Positions 35,767 through 44,888 of a DNA stretch of 64,000 nt are shown piece after piece. The first letter of the stretch is position 1. Each line of letters begins with the position of its first letter. The position numbers and the translations under genes were made by a program. This DNA comes from Fictibacillus nanhaiensis. Its GTDB lineage: Bacteria > Bacillota > Bacilli > Bacillales > Fictibacillaceae. A model generated the notes under the pieces. It had not been told where the DNA came from. It searched no databases and was given only the letters and a program-made list of their open reading frames with translations. Location of the stretch: the NCBI GenBank assembly GCA_017052515.1, contig JAFHKR010000038.1, forward strand, positions 372,001-436,000. Direction: 5' to 3'.

Positions 35767-35839
35767 AAAGGAGGTGAACTAGGTCTTTTTGCTCAGTGTT
35801 TCACAAACTATTATTTCAGGAGGGTGTTTAGTAACGTGA
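35767..35839 (+). other. Strong Shine-Dalgarno and possible leader peptide before the phosphodiesterase gene
   Basis: AAAGGAGGTGA at 35767-35777 is a near-perfect anti-16S complement, but no gene starts at the usual distance. A TTG at 35789 (14 bases on) opens a 16-codon frame whose TGA overlaps the GTG start of the next gene. This could be a coupled leader peptide or just a relic. Confidence 0.3.
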
Positions 35840-38148
35840 AAACTCATTCATTACGTCATTTAGTTGTAACGTCTGCCTTAGCACTAAGTCTTGTAGTTCC
35901 ACAAGTAGCAAGTCCGGTAAAAGCGAATGACACGGTTATTGTAAACGAATCTTTTAATGGTATAAGTAACGGAGCGCTTCCGAATGGCTGGAAAGTGCTT
36001 GAAGGACAAGGAAAGGTGCAGGATGGGAAACTCGTATTGAGTTCACCGGCAACGAACAAACCTGCACGAGTGGTGGTTCCTCTTGCAGATGATAACAATG
36101 GAAACTACGTGTTTGAAGCGGACATGACTTTTGTATCAGCTGTAGAAAATACACGGTGGGCATCAATCATGTATCGTGTACAAAACGAGAACTATCCTTA
36201 TTATCAGTTTGCAATAAGACGTGGTACGACCGCGCTTAATGGGATGGAGTTTGCAGAACGTACAGAGAAGAACGCATGGAATGTTACCGAAACCAACTTT
36301 TACAAAGAGGACTTCTCATATAACAAAAGTTATCATCTGAAAGTAATTGCTAGTAAAAATCGTGTGCAGCAGTTTGTGAATGGAGAACTTGTTGTCGATA
36401 CTGCTGGAGCATCTAAATGGCAGAATGGTGATATTGGATTTCAAGCACAAGGTTCTACAGTACAATACGATAATGTTAAATTAACTTCATTTAGCGGTGA
36501 ACTGCCACCGGTGCCGAGTTCAGGAGCCCTCCTCCCAGAAGAGGCACCAACAAACATGATTAACGCACCGACTTTAATTGAAGGACCTGGTGTTACTTCT
36601 TACAATGACCAGACCGCATCCGCCTTATTACAAGTGGAAAATAGAGATGGTAGTTTGTACAGTAACGGAAAACTGTTAAAAGACCAGTTAAATAAGCTTA
36701 AAGCGAAGAAGATTCCAGTTTTACATATTGAAGAGACTGGAATAGAAGAATCAGTAGTTGCAGCTTTAAACGAGACGTCCACAACCGATGTACAAATTGT
36801 TTCAAGCAACACAGAAATTATTAAAGCTATTAAAGAGATAAACCCAAAAATTCGCGGTGGACTTGTTTATGATAAAAGCGCACTAAACAAGCATGACTTG
36901 CAGCAGATCGTGGAAGACGTTCACGAGAGTGGTAGTAAGATGGTGATGATTCCGTTAAAGAATCTTACAGCGGATAACATCTATTACCTGCACAACCGGA
37001 TGGTTTCGGTTTGGGGTGTTGGCGGTGACACGATGGCCGATACACACAAGATGTTACACCTTGGTGTGGATGGAATTGTAACGAACCAGCCTAGAAATGC
37101 GGTTACTGCGTTCAGCCAATATCCTGAAAGAACGATTATTCAGCGTCCGATTGTTGCTGCTCACCGCGGTGTTCCATCACTGGCACCAGAGAACACAATG
37201 GTTGGCTATCGCATGGCATACGATCTAGGTGCTGATCAGATTGAAACGGATGTGCAGATCACGAAGGATGGACATCTTGTCATTATGCACGATAACACAG
37301 TTGATCGAACGACGAACGGAACTGGAGCGGTTGATCAGTTAACGTTAGAGGAAATTCGTTCGCTCGATGCTGGAGTGAAGTATGATGAGAAGTTTGCAGG
37401 TGAAAAAGTACCGACGTTTAAAGAGTTTTTACAAGCATTTAAAGGCAAAGATGTCGTGCTTTTAGTTGAACTAAAAGACCATGGCATCGAGCAGCAAGTG
37501 ATCGACGAGATTAAAAGTGAAGGCATGATGGATCAAGTTTCGATGCAGAGCTTTTATCTAGACAGCATGCAGCTGATGAATGAGATTGCGCCAGAGCTGC
37601 CGATTGGGTATCTTTTCTCTGCCTCTGTACCGGGAACATATGATGCAAAACTAAAGAACGCCAAGAAGATGGTTGACTATGGGACGAGCAATGATGTGAC
37701 GCTGAATGCTAGCTATGGAACGGTATACGCAGAGTTCATCAAATACATGCGTCAGCGCGGACAGATGAGCATGCACTGGACGTTTAGAGCAGAGGCACCG
37801 TTTGTGGACAAGCTAAAGCAAGGTTTAATTGGGCCGATTACAGACTATACACAATGGTTAACTGCGTCACCGATTCAACTGGAAACTCCTTTAAAGAAGC
37901 TTAACCTGAATGTAGGAAAAGAACACACGGTAAATGCAAAAGCAAAGGTGAGTTATCGCGTGGATCAGCGCGAAAATATCGAGACTGAACTTTTCGTGGC
38001 TGATGATAACGATGTCGTGCGTGTTAATGGGAATACAGTTGAAGCTGTTGCGCCAGGTAAAGCACAAGTTTTCGTTAAACATACGTTTGAAATGTTAGGC
38101 GAAGAGTGGAATTTGGTCTCTGAGCCGATCGAAGTGACTGTGAAATAG
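35836..38148 (+). CDS. Secreted glycerophosphodiester phosphodiesterase with accessory domains
   Basis: 770 residues. A signal peptide (about 1-29, ending SPVKAND) is followed by a concanavalin-like/LamG-type beta domain (about 32-210, FNGISNGALPNGWKV). A degenerate GDPD-like barrel segment (about 230-430) comes before the catalytic GDPD domain (about 438-690): AAHRGVPSLAPENTMVGY, QIETDVQITKDGHLVIMHD, LLVELKDH. A Big-type C-terminal domain completes it. GTG 35836 follows AGGAGGG and gives a proper signal peptide. It hydrolyses glycerophosphodiesters, or glycerol-phosphate polymer, to glycerol-3-phosphate outside the cell, feeding the importer at 30416. Divergent from glpP. Confidence 0.88.
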   Translation: MKTHSLRHLVVTSALALSLVVPQVASPVKANDTVIVNESFNGISNGALPNGWKVLEGQGKVQDGKLVLSSPATNKPARVVVPLADDNNGNYVFEADMTFVSAVENTRWASIMYRVQNENYPYYQFAIRRGTTALNGMEFAERTEKNAWNVTETNFYKEDFSYNKSYHLKVIASKNRVQQFVNGELVVDTAGASKWQNGDIGFQAQGSTVQYDNVKLTSFSGELPPVPSSGALLPEEAPTNMINAPTLIEGPGVTSYNDQTASALLQVENRDGSLYSNGKLLKDQLNKLKAKKIPVLHIEETGIEESVVAALNETSTTDVQIVSSNTEIIKAIKEINPKIRGGLVYDKSALNKHDLQQIVEDVHESGSKMVMIPLKNLTADNIYYLHNRMVSVWGVGGDTMADTHKMLHLGVDGIVTNQPRNAVTAFSQYPERTIIQRPIVAAHRGVPSLAPENTMVGYRMAYDLGADQIETDVQITKDGHLVIMHDNTVDRTTNGTGAVDQLTLEEIRSLDAGVKYDEKFAGEKVPTFKEFLQAFKGKDVVLLVELKDHGIEQQVIDEIKSEGMMDQVSMQSFYLDSMQLMNEIAPELPIGYLFSASVPGTYDAKLKNAKKMVDYGTSNDVTLNASYGTVYAEFIKYMRQRGQMSMHWTFRAEAPFVDKLKQGLIGPITDYTQWLTASPIQLETPLKKLNLNVGKEHTVNAKAKVSYRVDQRENIETELFVADDNDVVRVNGNTVEAVAPGKAQVFVKHTFEMLGEEWNLVSEPIEVTVK

Positions 38149-38157
38149 AGTAAAAGT

Positions 38158-38199
38158 AAGGAGTTGGCCCTTTTATTATAAGGTGCTAGCTCTTTTTTA
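38158..38199 (+). terminator. Terminator after the phosphodiesterase gene
   Basis: An imperfect stem (GAGTTGGCCCTT with AAGGTGCTAGCTC) and T6. Confidence 0.7.
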
Positions 38200-38333
38200 T
38201 AGATTTTATATTGTAGGTGGAATTTAAGCACAACTGTGTGAAACACATGTAATCGTGAGAGAATGTGAAAATAAATATAAAAACATGTATCGGAAAAAAG
38301 ATATTTCTAGATAGAATTCGCTTTTATAAGGGA

Positions 38334-38360
38334 GGCTCAGGTAATTTATTCACCTGAGCC
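38334..38360. other. Hairpin downstream of the SDR gene
   Basis: GGCTCAGGT and its perfect complement with a nine-base loop, 100 bases past the SDR stop on the minus strand. No clear T run, so only a weak terminator candidate. The rest of 38200-38459 holds nothing I can name. Confidence 0.45.
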
Positions 38361-38459
38361 GTAATACCTTACAAATGTACTTGTAACGGAAAATTTTTCA
38401 TTCCCAAAGTCCATTTCATCTAGATTTATTTAAACAGTATTGATAAAAGCTACAGTTTA

Positions 38460-39326
38460 TCAACCATTTACTACTTTACCACCATTAATATGAATCATCT
38501 GCCCAGATACATAAGAAGAATCTTCACTTGCTAGATACACATACGCTGGTGCGAGTTCTTCTGGCTGGCCAGGTCGGCCCATTGGTGTATCTTTACCGAA
38601 CTGTTCTACTTTATCAGCCGTGAACGTAGAAGGGATAAGCGGTGTCCAGATCGGACCAGGCGCAACACCATTCACACGAATTCCTTTCTTAACAAGGTTA
38701 TTCGACAACGAACGGGTAAATGACACAATAGCACCTTTCGTTGAAGCATAATCAATTAGTTCTGGATGACCTTGATATGCGGTAATCGAAGCTGTGTTAA
38801 TAATCGTACTTCCTTGATTCAAATGTGGAAGGGCAGCTTTCGTTAAATGAAACATGCTGAAAATGTTTGTGCGGAATGTTTTCTCGAGTTGCTGAGCTGT
38901 AATGTCCTCAAAATTTTGTTGTGGATGCTGCTCGGCCGCATTGTTCACCAATACATCCAGTCCGCCGAACGATCCCACTACATCACGAACCGCTTGATCG
39001 CAAAACGATTCATCTCCAATGTCGCCTCGAATTAACAAGCACTTCACGCCTTCTTCTTCCACTTGCTTTTTTGTTTCTTCCGCATCTTGAGATTCTTCTA
39101 GATAAACAATCGCGACATTTGCTCCTTCTTTGGCATAAGCGATTGCTACTGCTTTACCAATTCCATTATCTCCACCAGTAATCAATGTTGATTTCCCTTT
39201 TAACTTTCCACTTCCTTTGTATGTAGGATTTTCTGATTGTGGTTTTGGAGTCATTTCAGATTCTACACCAGGTTGTTGGTTTTGATGCTGAGCGGGTTGT
39301 CCTGTTGGATGATTTTGATTAGACAT
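38460..39326 (-). CDS. SDR-family oxidoreductase, general-stress type
   Basis: 288 residues. A Gln/Pro-rich N-terminal extension of about 40 residues is typical of the Bacillus YhxC/YhdF-like stress dehydrogenases. Then come the NAD(P)-binding TGGDNGIG (51-58), NNAAEQHP, the catalytic Ser in IINTASITAYQG, YASTK (Tyr/Lys) and the C-terminal SGQMIHINGG. The start is the ATG at 39326 (MSNQNHPTG), 11 bases after AAAGGAG; the GTG four codons earlier overlaps that site. A sigma-B-like promoter lies upstream, which agrees with a stress role. The substrate is unknown. Confidence 0.9.
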   Translation of the reverse strand: MSNQNHPTGQPAQHQNQQPGVESEMTPKPQSENPTYKGSGKLKGKSTLITGGDNGIGKAVAIAYAKEGANVAIVYLEESQDAEETKKQVEEEGVKCLLIRGDIGDESFCDQAVRDVVGSFGGLDVLVNNAAEQHPQQNFEDITAQQLEKTFRTNIFSMFHLTKAALPHLNQGSTIINTASITAYQGHPELIDYASTKGAIVSFTRSLSNNLVKKGIRVNGVAPGPIWTPLIPSTFTADKVEQFGKDTPMGRPGQPEELAPAYVYLASEDSSYVSGQMIHINGGKVVNG

Positions 39327-39369
39327 TTTTGCAAGCACTCCTTTTAAATTTTATTCTACTAAAATTACC

Positions 39370-39394
39370 ATTCCCAACTCACAACTGAATAAAC
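39370..39394 (-). promoter_or_regulatory. Sigma-B-type promoter of the SDR gene
   Basis: On the minus strand GTTTAT, 13-base spacer, GGGAAT, against the consensus GTTTAA-N13-15-GGGWAT. The -10 is perfect and the -35 has one change. It ends 44 bases before the start codon. Confidence 0.65.
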
Positions 39395-39705
39395 ATTCCC
39401 ACTGTATTTTATACATTCTCTACGATTTTTTTTATAAGTAAAACAGTTGTTTCGTTATTTATAAAGAACTATCCCTTCATATCGTTAACAATGAAGGAGC
39501 TCAATCATATTGTGGGTTCGTGTACTAACTAACCTTAGACGCTTGTCGTAGATGTTAGGGTGGAGATGCCAAGTATGATTTTTCGAAGAATTGCATATGA
39601 ATTGTAAAAAAGAAGTGAATATTCGATAAACAGGGAATGTAAAGGGTAGGGGGTACGATATAATAAGAAGAGCTAAGTGGAATTCGATAAAAAGGAGCTC
39701 ACTAT
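39395..39705 (+). promoter_or_regulatory. Upstream region of gtaB copy 1
   Basis: A TATAAT box at 39659-39664 lies about 40 bases before the start, without a recognisable -35. AAAAAGGAG precedes the ATG. Nothing else is visible in this 300-base stretch. Confidence 0.35.
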
Positions 39706-40596
39706 ATGAAGGTTAAGAAGGCGATCATCCCTGCTGCAGGTTTGGGTACACGGTTCTTGCCAGCCACCAAAGCCATGCCGAAAGAAATGCTACCTATCGT
39801 GGACAAACCGACCATCCAATATATCGTTGAAGAAGCAGTACGCTCGGGTATAGAAGATATTATCATCGTAACGGGTAAGGGAAAAAGGGCGATTGAAGAT
39901 CATTTTGACTATTCTTATGAGTTGGAACAAAACCTTTTTCAAAAAGGAAAACTGGGTCTTCTAGAAGAAGTACAGAAACCTTCTAAACTCGCAGATATTC
40001 ATTATATTCGACAAAAAGAACCAAAGGGATTAGGTCATGCCATTTGGTGTGCACGAAAGTTCATCGGCAACGAACCGTTTGCGGTATTACTTGGTGATGA
40101 TATTGTTCAATCGGATACGCCTTGTTTAGCACAGTTGATTCAGCAATATAACGTGCATAACTCATCCATTATTGGGGTTCAGCAAGTTCCAGAGAACCAA
40201 GTATCACGATATGGAATTGTTGATGGAAAACAATTAAACGATCGTTTATATGAAATTAGTCACCTTGTTGAAAAGCCGAAGCAACAAGAGTCACCTTCAA
40301 ATGTTGCAATCATGGGCCGCTATATCCTTACGCCTCAAATATTTGACATATTGGAGAATCAACAACCTGGTACAGGAGGCGAGATTCAACTGACGGATGC
40401 GATCGCAACTCTCAATCAAAAAGAGAACGTATATGCGTATGATTTTGAAGGCACTCGATATGATGTTGGAGAAAAATTAGGTTTTATACAAACTACCCTT
40501 GATTTTGCTCTTCAACGAGATGATCTTAAATACGACTTATTAAATTACTTAACTGAAATCGTTCATGCCTCAAAAGCTGATGTACGTCCTAAATAA
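39706..40596 (+). CDS. gtaB: UTP-glucose-1-phosphate uridylyltransferase, copy 1
   Basis: Makes UDP-glucose for teichoic-acid glucosylation, glycolipids and polysaccharide. The 296 residues have the nucleotide-binding [17 protein letters not shown], the [15 protein letters not shown] segment, VLLGDDIV (metal Asp pair), VEKP and the sugar-binding [12 protein letters not shown]. It stands alone between its own promoter region and a terminator, unlike copy 2 at 44889, which lies in the capsule locus. The two share long identical blocks near the N-terminus and differ mostly in the last third. Copy 1 is plausibly the housekeeping enzyme. Confidence 0.95.
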   Translation: MKVKKAIIPAAGLGTRFLPATKAMPKEMLPIVDKPTIQYIVEEAVRSGIEDIIIVTGKGKRAIEDHFDYSYELEQNLFQKGKLGLLEEVQKPSKLADIHYIRQKEPKGLGHAIWCARKFIGNEPFAVLLGDDIVQSDTPCLAQLIQQYNVHNSSIIGVQQVPENQVSRYGIVDGKQLNDRLYEISHLVEKPKQQESPSNVAIMGRYILTPQIFDILENQQPGTGGEIQLTDAIATLNQKENVYAYDFEGTRYDVGEKLGFIQTTLDFALQRDDLKYDLLNYLTEIVHASKADVRPK

Positions 40597-40641
40597 AAAC
40601 AACCGTTTTACGCCTCTAGGGGCTGTAAAGCGGTTTTTTTA
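40597..40641 (+). terminator. Terminator after gtaB copy 1
   Basis: AACCG.TTTAC.CC pairs with GG.GTAAAGCGGTT, with T7 following. Confidence 0.8.
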
Positions 40642-40802
40642 TGTATAAAATGTTTAGTGCCGAAAAGAGGAGTGAGCATGCAGCGTATCAATCCAATCCT
40701 CGCTATAATTGGTTGGACGAATAATCCTACCACGGGCTCAGAAAGCTTCTCTCACTAGATTTCACAAAGCTGTTAATATAATTCAATTAAAAGTAACAAA
40801 AC

Positions 40803-40833
40803 AAAAAAGCCTGCATATTTTGCAAGGCTTTTT
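40803..40833 (-). terminator. Terminator of the DUF3846-like gene
   Basis: Minus-strand AAAGCCTTGCA pairs with TGCAGGCTTT around a short loop, ending in T6, 2 bases after the stop. Confidence 0.8.
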
Positions 40834-40834
40834 A

Positions 40835-41137
40835 CTATTTCCACTTTTTCATTCGGTCTTTTAAATAATCGCGAACTTCCTCAGCTTCAGCCCGATCTAG
40901 ACTTTGGAAATCGCCATCATGTTTTACGATGAAAAAGCTGTCTTGTGGTTTTTTCTTTCCATATGTAAGTTCGTATCCGCTATCCACATTACAGACCATC
41001 TTAAAGGGTGAGCGATAGAATGGCTGCATATCGAGTGGACCATTTACAATGTTTTCAAATACTTTTAGATCATTATCAATTGAAATTATGGACGGACGCT
41101 TAGAGGGCTCAACCATAAGTACAGAAATGGTAGACAA
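40835..41137 (-). CDS. Small DUF3846-like protein
   Basis: 100 residues. The beta-rich N-terminus (ISVLMVEPSKRPSIISIDND, then LKVFENIVNGPLDM) is like the DUF3846 proteins found in Firmicute genomes and phages. The C-terminal helix is charged (DRAEAEEVRDYLKDRMKKWK). It starts at TTG 41137, exactly 7 bases after AAAGGAGG. No partner gene is adjacent. Function unknown. Confidence 0.65.
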   Translation of the reverse strand: MSTISVLMVEPSKRPSIISIDNDLKVFENIVNGPLDMQPFYRSPFKMVCNVDSGYELTYGKKKPQDSFFIVKHDGDFQSLDRAEAEEVRDYLKDRMKKWK

Positions 41138-41332
41138 TGAAGTACCTCCTTTAGTAAATCATACTTTAATCATGGTATCATAAGCCTACAAAATTGGTAA
41201 GGGGTGTAAAATGGTGAGTTTTGTCGAAATGTTCCAAAAATACTTATTTTAGTAAGAAAGTATTAGAGTGGCATCCGCCTTATATTTAATCATGATTTAG
41301 CTATATGAAATACAATTCCATAAAAATATATG

Positions 41333-41363
41333 AAAGAACCAACTCTTTGCAAGAATTGGTTCT
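41333..41363 (-). terminator. Terminator of the LCP gene
   Basis: Minus-strand AGAACCAA...TTGGTTCT stem with an inner CTTGCAAAG palindrome and a short T-rich tail. Confidence 0.7.
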
Positions 41364-41372
41364 AAAGGCCTA

Positions 41373-42263
41373 TTATTCTAAGTTTTCTTTCAATAGTGTT
41401 TGAATGCGCGCGCGCTCAGTATCATTGACAATGCCGTAATAAACGCCGTCGATCTTCTTTCCAGAGCTCTTAATCTCTGTTGACTCAATTTGATTTCTAG
41501 CATTTTTATAATTTTTCTGGATATTTTTCATCTCGTCAAAAGTCATGTTTGTTTTTACATTGTCTCCCAAAATAGAGAGAATGTTATCAAACTTTGTGAT
41601 AGAAGTGACTCGTGCACCTTTATCAATAATGGATGTGATCACTTGTCGTTGGCGGTCATTACGGCCTAAGTCACCTTTAGGGTCTTCATATCTCATACGA
41701 GAATAAGACAATGCTTCTTTTCCGTTTAATTCTTGTACGCCAACTGGAAAGGAGTTTCCTTCGTATTCAAAAGCCCGCGGATTATTTACTTCTACTCCCC
41801 CAACCGCGTCTACAATATCACGGAAAGATTCCATATTTACTTTTACATAATAATCAATAGGAGAATCTAAGAATTTCTCAACGGTGTCTAATGCCATCTG
41901 TGTTCCACCGAAAGCATAAGCGTGGTTAATCTTATCTTCATAACCTCTACCGATTATCTCTGTTCGCGTATCACGTGGAATGCTAAACATAAACATTTTT
42001 TCTGTGTTTGGATTAACAGAAGCCACAATCATCGTGTCAGAACGTCCACTGTCACCTTTTCGTTCATCTACGCCTAATAGAAGGATAGATATAGGCTTAA
42101 GATCTTTACCTTGTATAACAGGTTTAGGGTTATCCATCTCAACTTTTTCTTGCATATCATTTACAGCATTTTTCGCGGAATCGTATAAATAGTAGCCATA
42201 TCCACCTAAGCCTAAAGCGGTAATCCCGACTATTATCCCAATAATTAGCAATATTCTTTTCAT
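41373..42263 (-). CDS. LytR-CpsA-Psr (LCP) family glycopolymer ligase
   Basis: A TagT/U/V-like membrane enzyme that transfers lipid-linked wall teichoic acid or capsule onto peptidoglycan. The 296 residues have an N-terminal transmembrane helix (about 4-26) and an extracellular LCP domain with ISILLLGVDERKGDSGRSDT, the MFSIPRDTRTEI catalytic Arg pair, KINHAYAFGG and the SYSRMRYEDPKGDLGRNDRQR signature. It sits divergent from the YwqC/D/E capsule-regulation genes, so it may attach this capsule. AGGAAAG lies about 10 bases before the ATG. Confidence 0.92.
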   Translation of the reverse strand: MKRILLIIGIIVGITALGLGGYGYYLYDSAKNAVNDMQEKVEMDNPKPVIQGKDLKPISILLLGVDERKGDSGRSDTMIVASVNPNTEKMFMFSIPRDTRTEIIGRGYEDKINHAYAFGGTQMALDTVEKFLDSPIDYYVKVNMESFRDIVDAVGGVEVNNPRAFEYEGNSFPVGVQELNGKEALSYSRMRYEDPKGDLGRNDRQRQVITSIIDKGARVTSITKFDNILSILGDNVKTNMTFDEMKNIQKNYKNARNQIESTEIKSSGKKIDGVYYGIVNDTERARIQTLLKENLE

Positions 42264-42443
42264 CTTCTTCGCTACTTTCCTGTTAGATTCTATCTCTTAT
42301 GAAGTATATCATGCGATAACTTACTTTGAATATTCTAATTTAACTATCAATTTTACTACAGTGACATTATGTTAGTATATTGTTAAAATAAGACCATTTT
42401 TTTCAAATTTTCATAAAAAAATACATATCTATACCGATATATG

Positions 42444-42452
42444 TGCTATAAT
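42444..42452 (+). promoter_or_regulatory. Extended -10 promoter of the ywqCD genes
   Basis: TGCTATAAT with a weak -35 near 42424. The transcript would start near 42459, giving a leader of about 36 bases. Confidence 0.5.
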
Positions 42453-42494
42453 ACATCGAATTATTAAACTATAAATTTACATTTGGAGGTATAT

Positions 42495-43244
42495 ATGGAA
42501 GAAACCATTTCGTTAAAAGAAATTGCCGAAACCCTTAAGAAACGGCTTTCTTTAATCATCATTATTACTGCGGTTGCAGTAGCTTTAAGTGGAGTAATAT
42601 CTTACTTTTTTTTAACTCCAATCTATCAGGCTTCAACACAGATCCTCGTAAATCAGAAAACTAGCGAACAACCTATATTAGACGCCAATCAGATTAAATC
42701 CAACATAGATATCATTAACACATATCGTGTCATTATCAAAAGTCCTACCATTCTTGATAAAGTCATACAAGAATTAAACTTAAATACAACAACGGAAGCA
42801 CTAACAAATAAGATTACCGTTAATAGTGAACAAAACGCTCAAGTCTTTAATCTTATGGTTGAGGACGAAGATCCTGCGAAAGCGGTAAAGATAGCAAACG
42901 GTATAGCAAAGACATTTAGTACGGAGATCACTGAGATCATGAACGTGGATAACGTGAAGATTCTTTCTCCTTCTGTATTAAAAGATGATCCGTCCCCGAT
43001 TAAACCAAAACCTTTATTAAATATTGCGATTGCATTAGTCGTTGGATTAATGGCCGGAGTTGGAATAGCGTTTCTCCTCGAGTATTTAGATAACACCATT
43101 AAAACTGAGGAAGACATTCAAAAAGTTCTGCAATTACCTGTACTGGGTGTCATTCCTAAAATTACGGTAGATGATGAAAAAGCACCGCTTTCTAAAAAAG
43201 CTTCAGCAAGAAATAGAATGGGGAGTGAAACCATTGGCTCGTAA
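42495..43244 (+). CDS. ywqC: Polysaccharide chain-length/kinase modulator (YwqC, CapA/Wzz type)
   Basis: A membrane activator of the tyrosine kinase encoded next. Its 249 residues have two transmembrane helices (about 24-44 and 170-192) around an extracellular Wzz domain, with the proline-rich PSPIKPKPLLNIAIALVVGL before the second helix. The C-terminal cytoplasmic tail, which normally presses on the kinase, ends with the gene overlap. ATG 42495 is 5 bases after GGAGG. It overlaps ywqD by 11 bases. Confidence 0.9.
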   Translation: MEETISLKEIAETLKKRLSLIIIITAVAVALSGVISYFFLTPIYQASTQILVNQKTSEQPILDANQIKSNIDIINTYRVIIKSPTILDKVIQELNLNTTTEALTNKITVNSEQNAQVFNLMVEDEDPAKAVKIANGIAKTFSTEITEIMNVDNVKILSPSVLKDDPSPIKPKPLLNIAIALVVGLMAGVGIAFLLEYLDNTIKTEEDIQKVLQLPVLGVIPKITVDDEKAPLSKKASARNRMGSETIGS

Positions 43245-43935
43245 ACTACGAAAAACAATACAAGACTTAACACAAAGAAGTTTAATTAGTCATATAAACC
43301 CTAAGTCACCCATTTCAGAGCAATATCGTACGATTCGAACAAACATACAGTTTGCTTCTGTCGACAAAGAATTTAAAACACTGATGGTAACATCAGCCGG
43401 ACCTGGAGAAGGAAAGTCTACAACAGCTGCTAACTTAGCCGTCGTTCTTGCACAACAAGGAAAACGTGTTCTATTGATAGATGGAGATCTTCGTAAACCG
43501 ACTGTTCACTATACATTTAAAGTAAGTAATATCTATGGGGTAACAAATGTACTCGCGAGGCAAAAAAGCTTACATGAAACGGCCGTTATGACGAAAGTTC
43601 CGGATCTTGATGTATTACCAAGTGGTCCAGTTCCGCCAAATCCTTCTGAACTGCTTGCTTCTAAGTCTATGAATCAATTAATTGAAGAGGCGAGCGCGCT
43701 ATATGATTATGTATTATTCGACACCCCGCCAGTGTTAGCTGTAACGGATGGACAAGTCTTATCGAATAAAGTGGATGGAGTTCTTCTTGTGATTTCAAGT
43801 GGGAAGACAGAAATTGAAGGAGCGGTTAAAGCGAAGGAAATGCTTGAACATGCACAAGCAAGATTGCTTGGAACAGTATTAAACGGAAAAGAGTTCAAAA
43901 AAGATAACTATTATTACTATTACGGCACAAAATAA
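43234..43935 (+). CDS. ywqD: Capsular bacterial tyrosine kinase (YwqD type)
   Basis: A BY-kinase of 233 residues: Walker A GPGEGKST, Walker A' LLIDGDLRKP, Walker B YVLFDTPP, and a C-terminal tyrosine cluster (five Tyr at about 226-230) for autophosphorylation. In B. subtilis YwqD phosphorylates UDP-glucose dehydrogenases and other targets. TTG 43234 has GGGGAG 8 bases upstream and gives the family's usual basic N-terminus; an upstream ATG in this frame lies deep inside ywqC. The Tyr cluster and the phosphatase gene downstream make a complete switch. Confidence 0.92.
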   Translation: MARKLRKTIQDLTQRSLISHINPKSPISEQYRTIRTNIQFASVDKEFKTLMVTSAGPGEGKSTTAANLAVVLAQQGKRVLLIDGDLRKPTVHYTFKVSNIYGVTNVLARQKSLHETAVMTKVPDLDVLPSGPVPPNPSELLASKSMNQLIEEASALYDYVLFDTPPVLAVTDGQVLSNKVDGVLLVISSGKTEIEGAVKAKEMLEHAQARLLGTVLNGKEFKKDNYYYYYGTK

Positions 43936-43986
43936 ATTAGTTTTTATAATTACCAAATATATACACAATTCGACAAAAAAACCCTA

Positions 43987-44072
43987 TTGTAATATTTGGT
44001 AGCTATGTTAATATAGCGATAGGTTTCCAGAATTAAGCCGATAGAACTAGTAAGAAAGACTGCTAGTTCTAT
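43987..44072 (+). promoter_or_regulatory. Promoter and leader hairpin before ywqE
   Basis: TTGTAA, 16-base spacer, TAATAT (43987-44014). A TAGAACTAG/CTAGTTCTA hairpin lies at 44042-44071, just before the ribosome-binding site AAAGGTGG. So the phosphatase can be transcribed apart from the kinase. Confidence 0.5.
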
Positions 44073-44096
44073 AGTCACGATAAAGGTGGAACTCAT

Positions 44097-44864
44097 TTGA
44101 TTGACATACATAGTCACATATTGCCGGGAATTGACGACGGGGCTCAAACGTTAGAAGAATCACTTGCAATGGCGAATGCTGCAGTAAAAGAAGGGATTAC
44201 CCATCTGTATGCAACACCACATCATCGGAATGGAAGATACGAGAATGATAGGTGTTCGATTCTTCATGAAGTTGATATTTTAAATGGTGAATTAACAACG
44301 AGAAATATACCGCTTCAGATCATCGCCGGACAAGAGATTCGTATGAATAAAGAAATGATTTCGGATCTTGACCGTGGAATACTTATACCATTACATCAGA
44401 AGTTAAAATATTTACTTGTTGAACTTCCTTCGAGCAGTGTCCCATCATATGCCGCAGAAATACTTTTTGAACTAAGTCTCAGAAACTACCAACCCATTAT
44501 TGTTCATCCAGAGCGTAATAGTGAAATGATAGAAAACCCAGATCTGTTATACGATTTAGTCGTCACCGGGGCACTAACTCAAGTTACAGCAAGTTCAGTT
44601 GTGGGGAACTTCGGAAAAAAGATTTCGCAATTTTCGAACGATTTAATTAAAGCAAATATGGTACATTTCATCGCGTCAGATGCGCACAATATAAATAGTC
44701 GGGGTTTTCATCTAAGCCGAGCTTATGAAATGATTCAAAAACAGCATGGGACAGACACCAGATATTATCTGCAAGAAAACGCAGAGCATGTGCTAAGAGG
44801 TGAAAGTATTTATGTACCGCAACCTTTGCATATACGAAAAAAGAAATTCCTAGGTATTTTTTAA
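44097..44864 (+). CDS. ywqE: Tyrosine-protein phosphatase (YwqE/CpsB, PHP-type)
   Basis: A manganese-dependent PHP-family phosphatase that removes phosphate from the YwqD tyrosine cluster. The 255 residues carry metal-binding IDIHSHILPGIDDGA, YATPHHRNG, AGQEIRM, IIVHPERN and IASDAHN. TTG 44097 lies 7 bases after AAAGGTGG. It is 160 bases from ywqD with its own promoter and is followed after 24 bases by the second gtaB. Confidence 0.93.
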   Translation: MIDIHSHILPGIDDGAQTLEESLAMANAAVKEGITHLYATPHHRNGRYENDRCSILHEVDILNGELTTRNIPLQIIAGQEIRMNKEMISDLDRGILIPLHQKLKYLLVELPSSSVPSYAAEILFELSLRNYQPIIVHPERNSEMIENPDLLYDLVVTGALTQVTASSVVGNFGKKISQFSNDLIKANMVHFIASDAHNINSRGFHLSRAYEMIQKQHGTDTRYYLQENAEHVLRGESIYVPQPLHIRKKKFLGIF

Positions 44865-44888
44865 TCTGAAGGGGGACAACCACAAACA

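Noticed and set aside
35722-35835. N-terminal extension of the phosphodiesterase from ATG 35722
   Set aside because: It lacks a ribosome-binding site and would bury the signal peptide 38 residues in; GTG 35836 fits better.
42183-42500. SinR-type operator before ywqC
   Set aside because: No GTTC/GAAC inverted repeat is present, so the capsule-kinase genes are not obviously part of that regulon.
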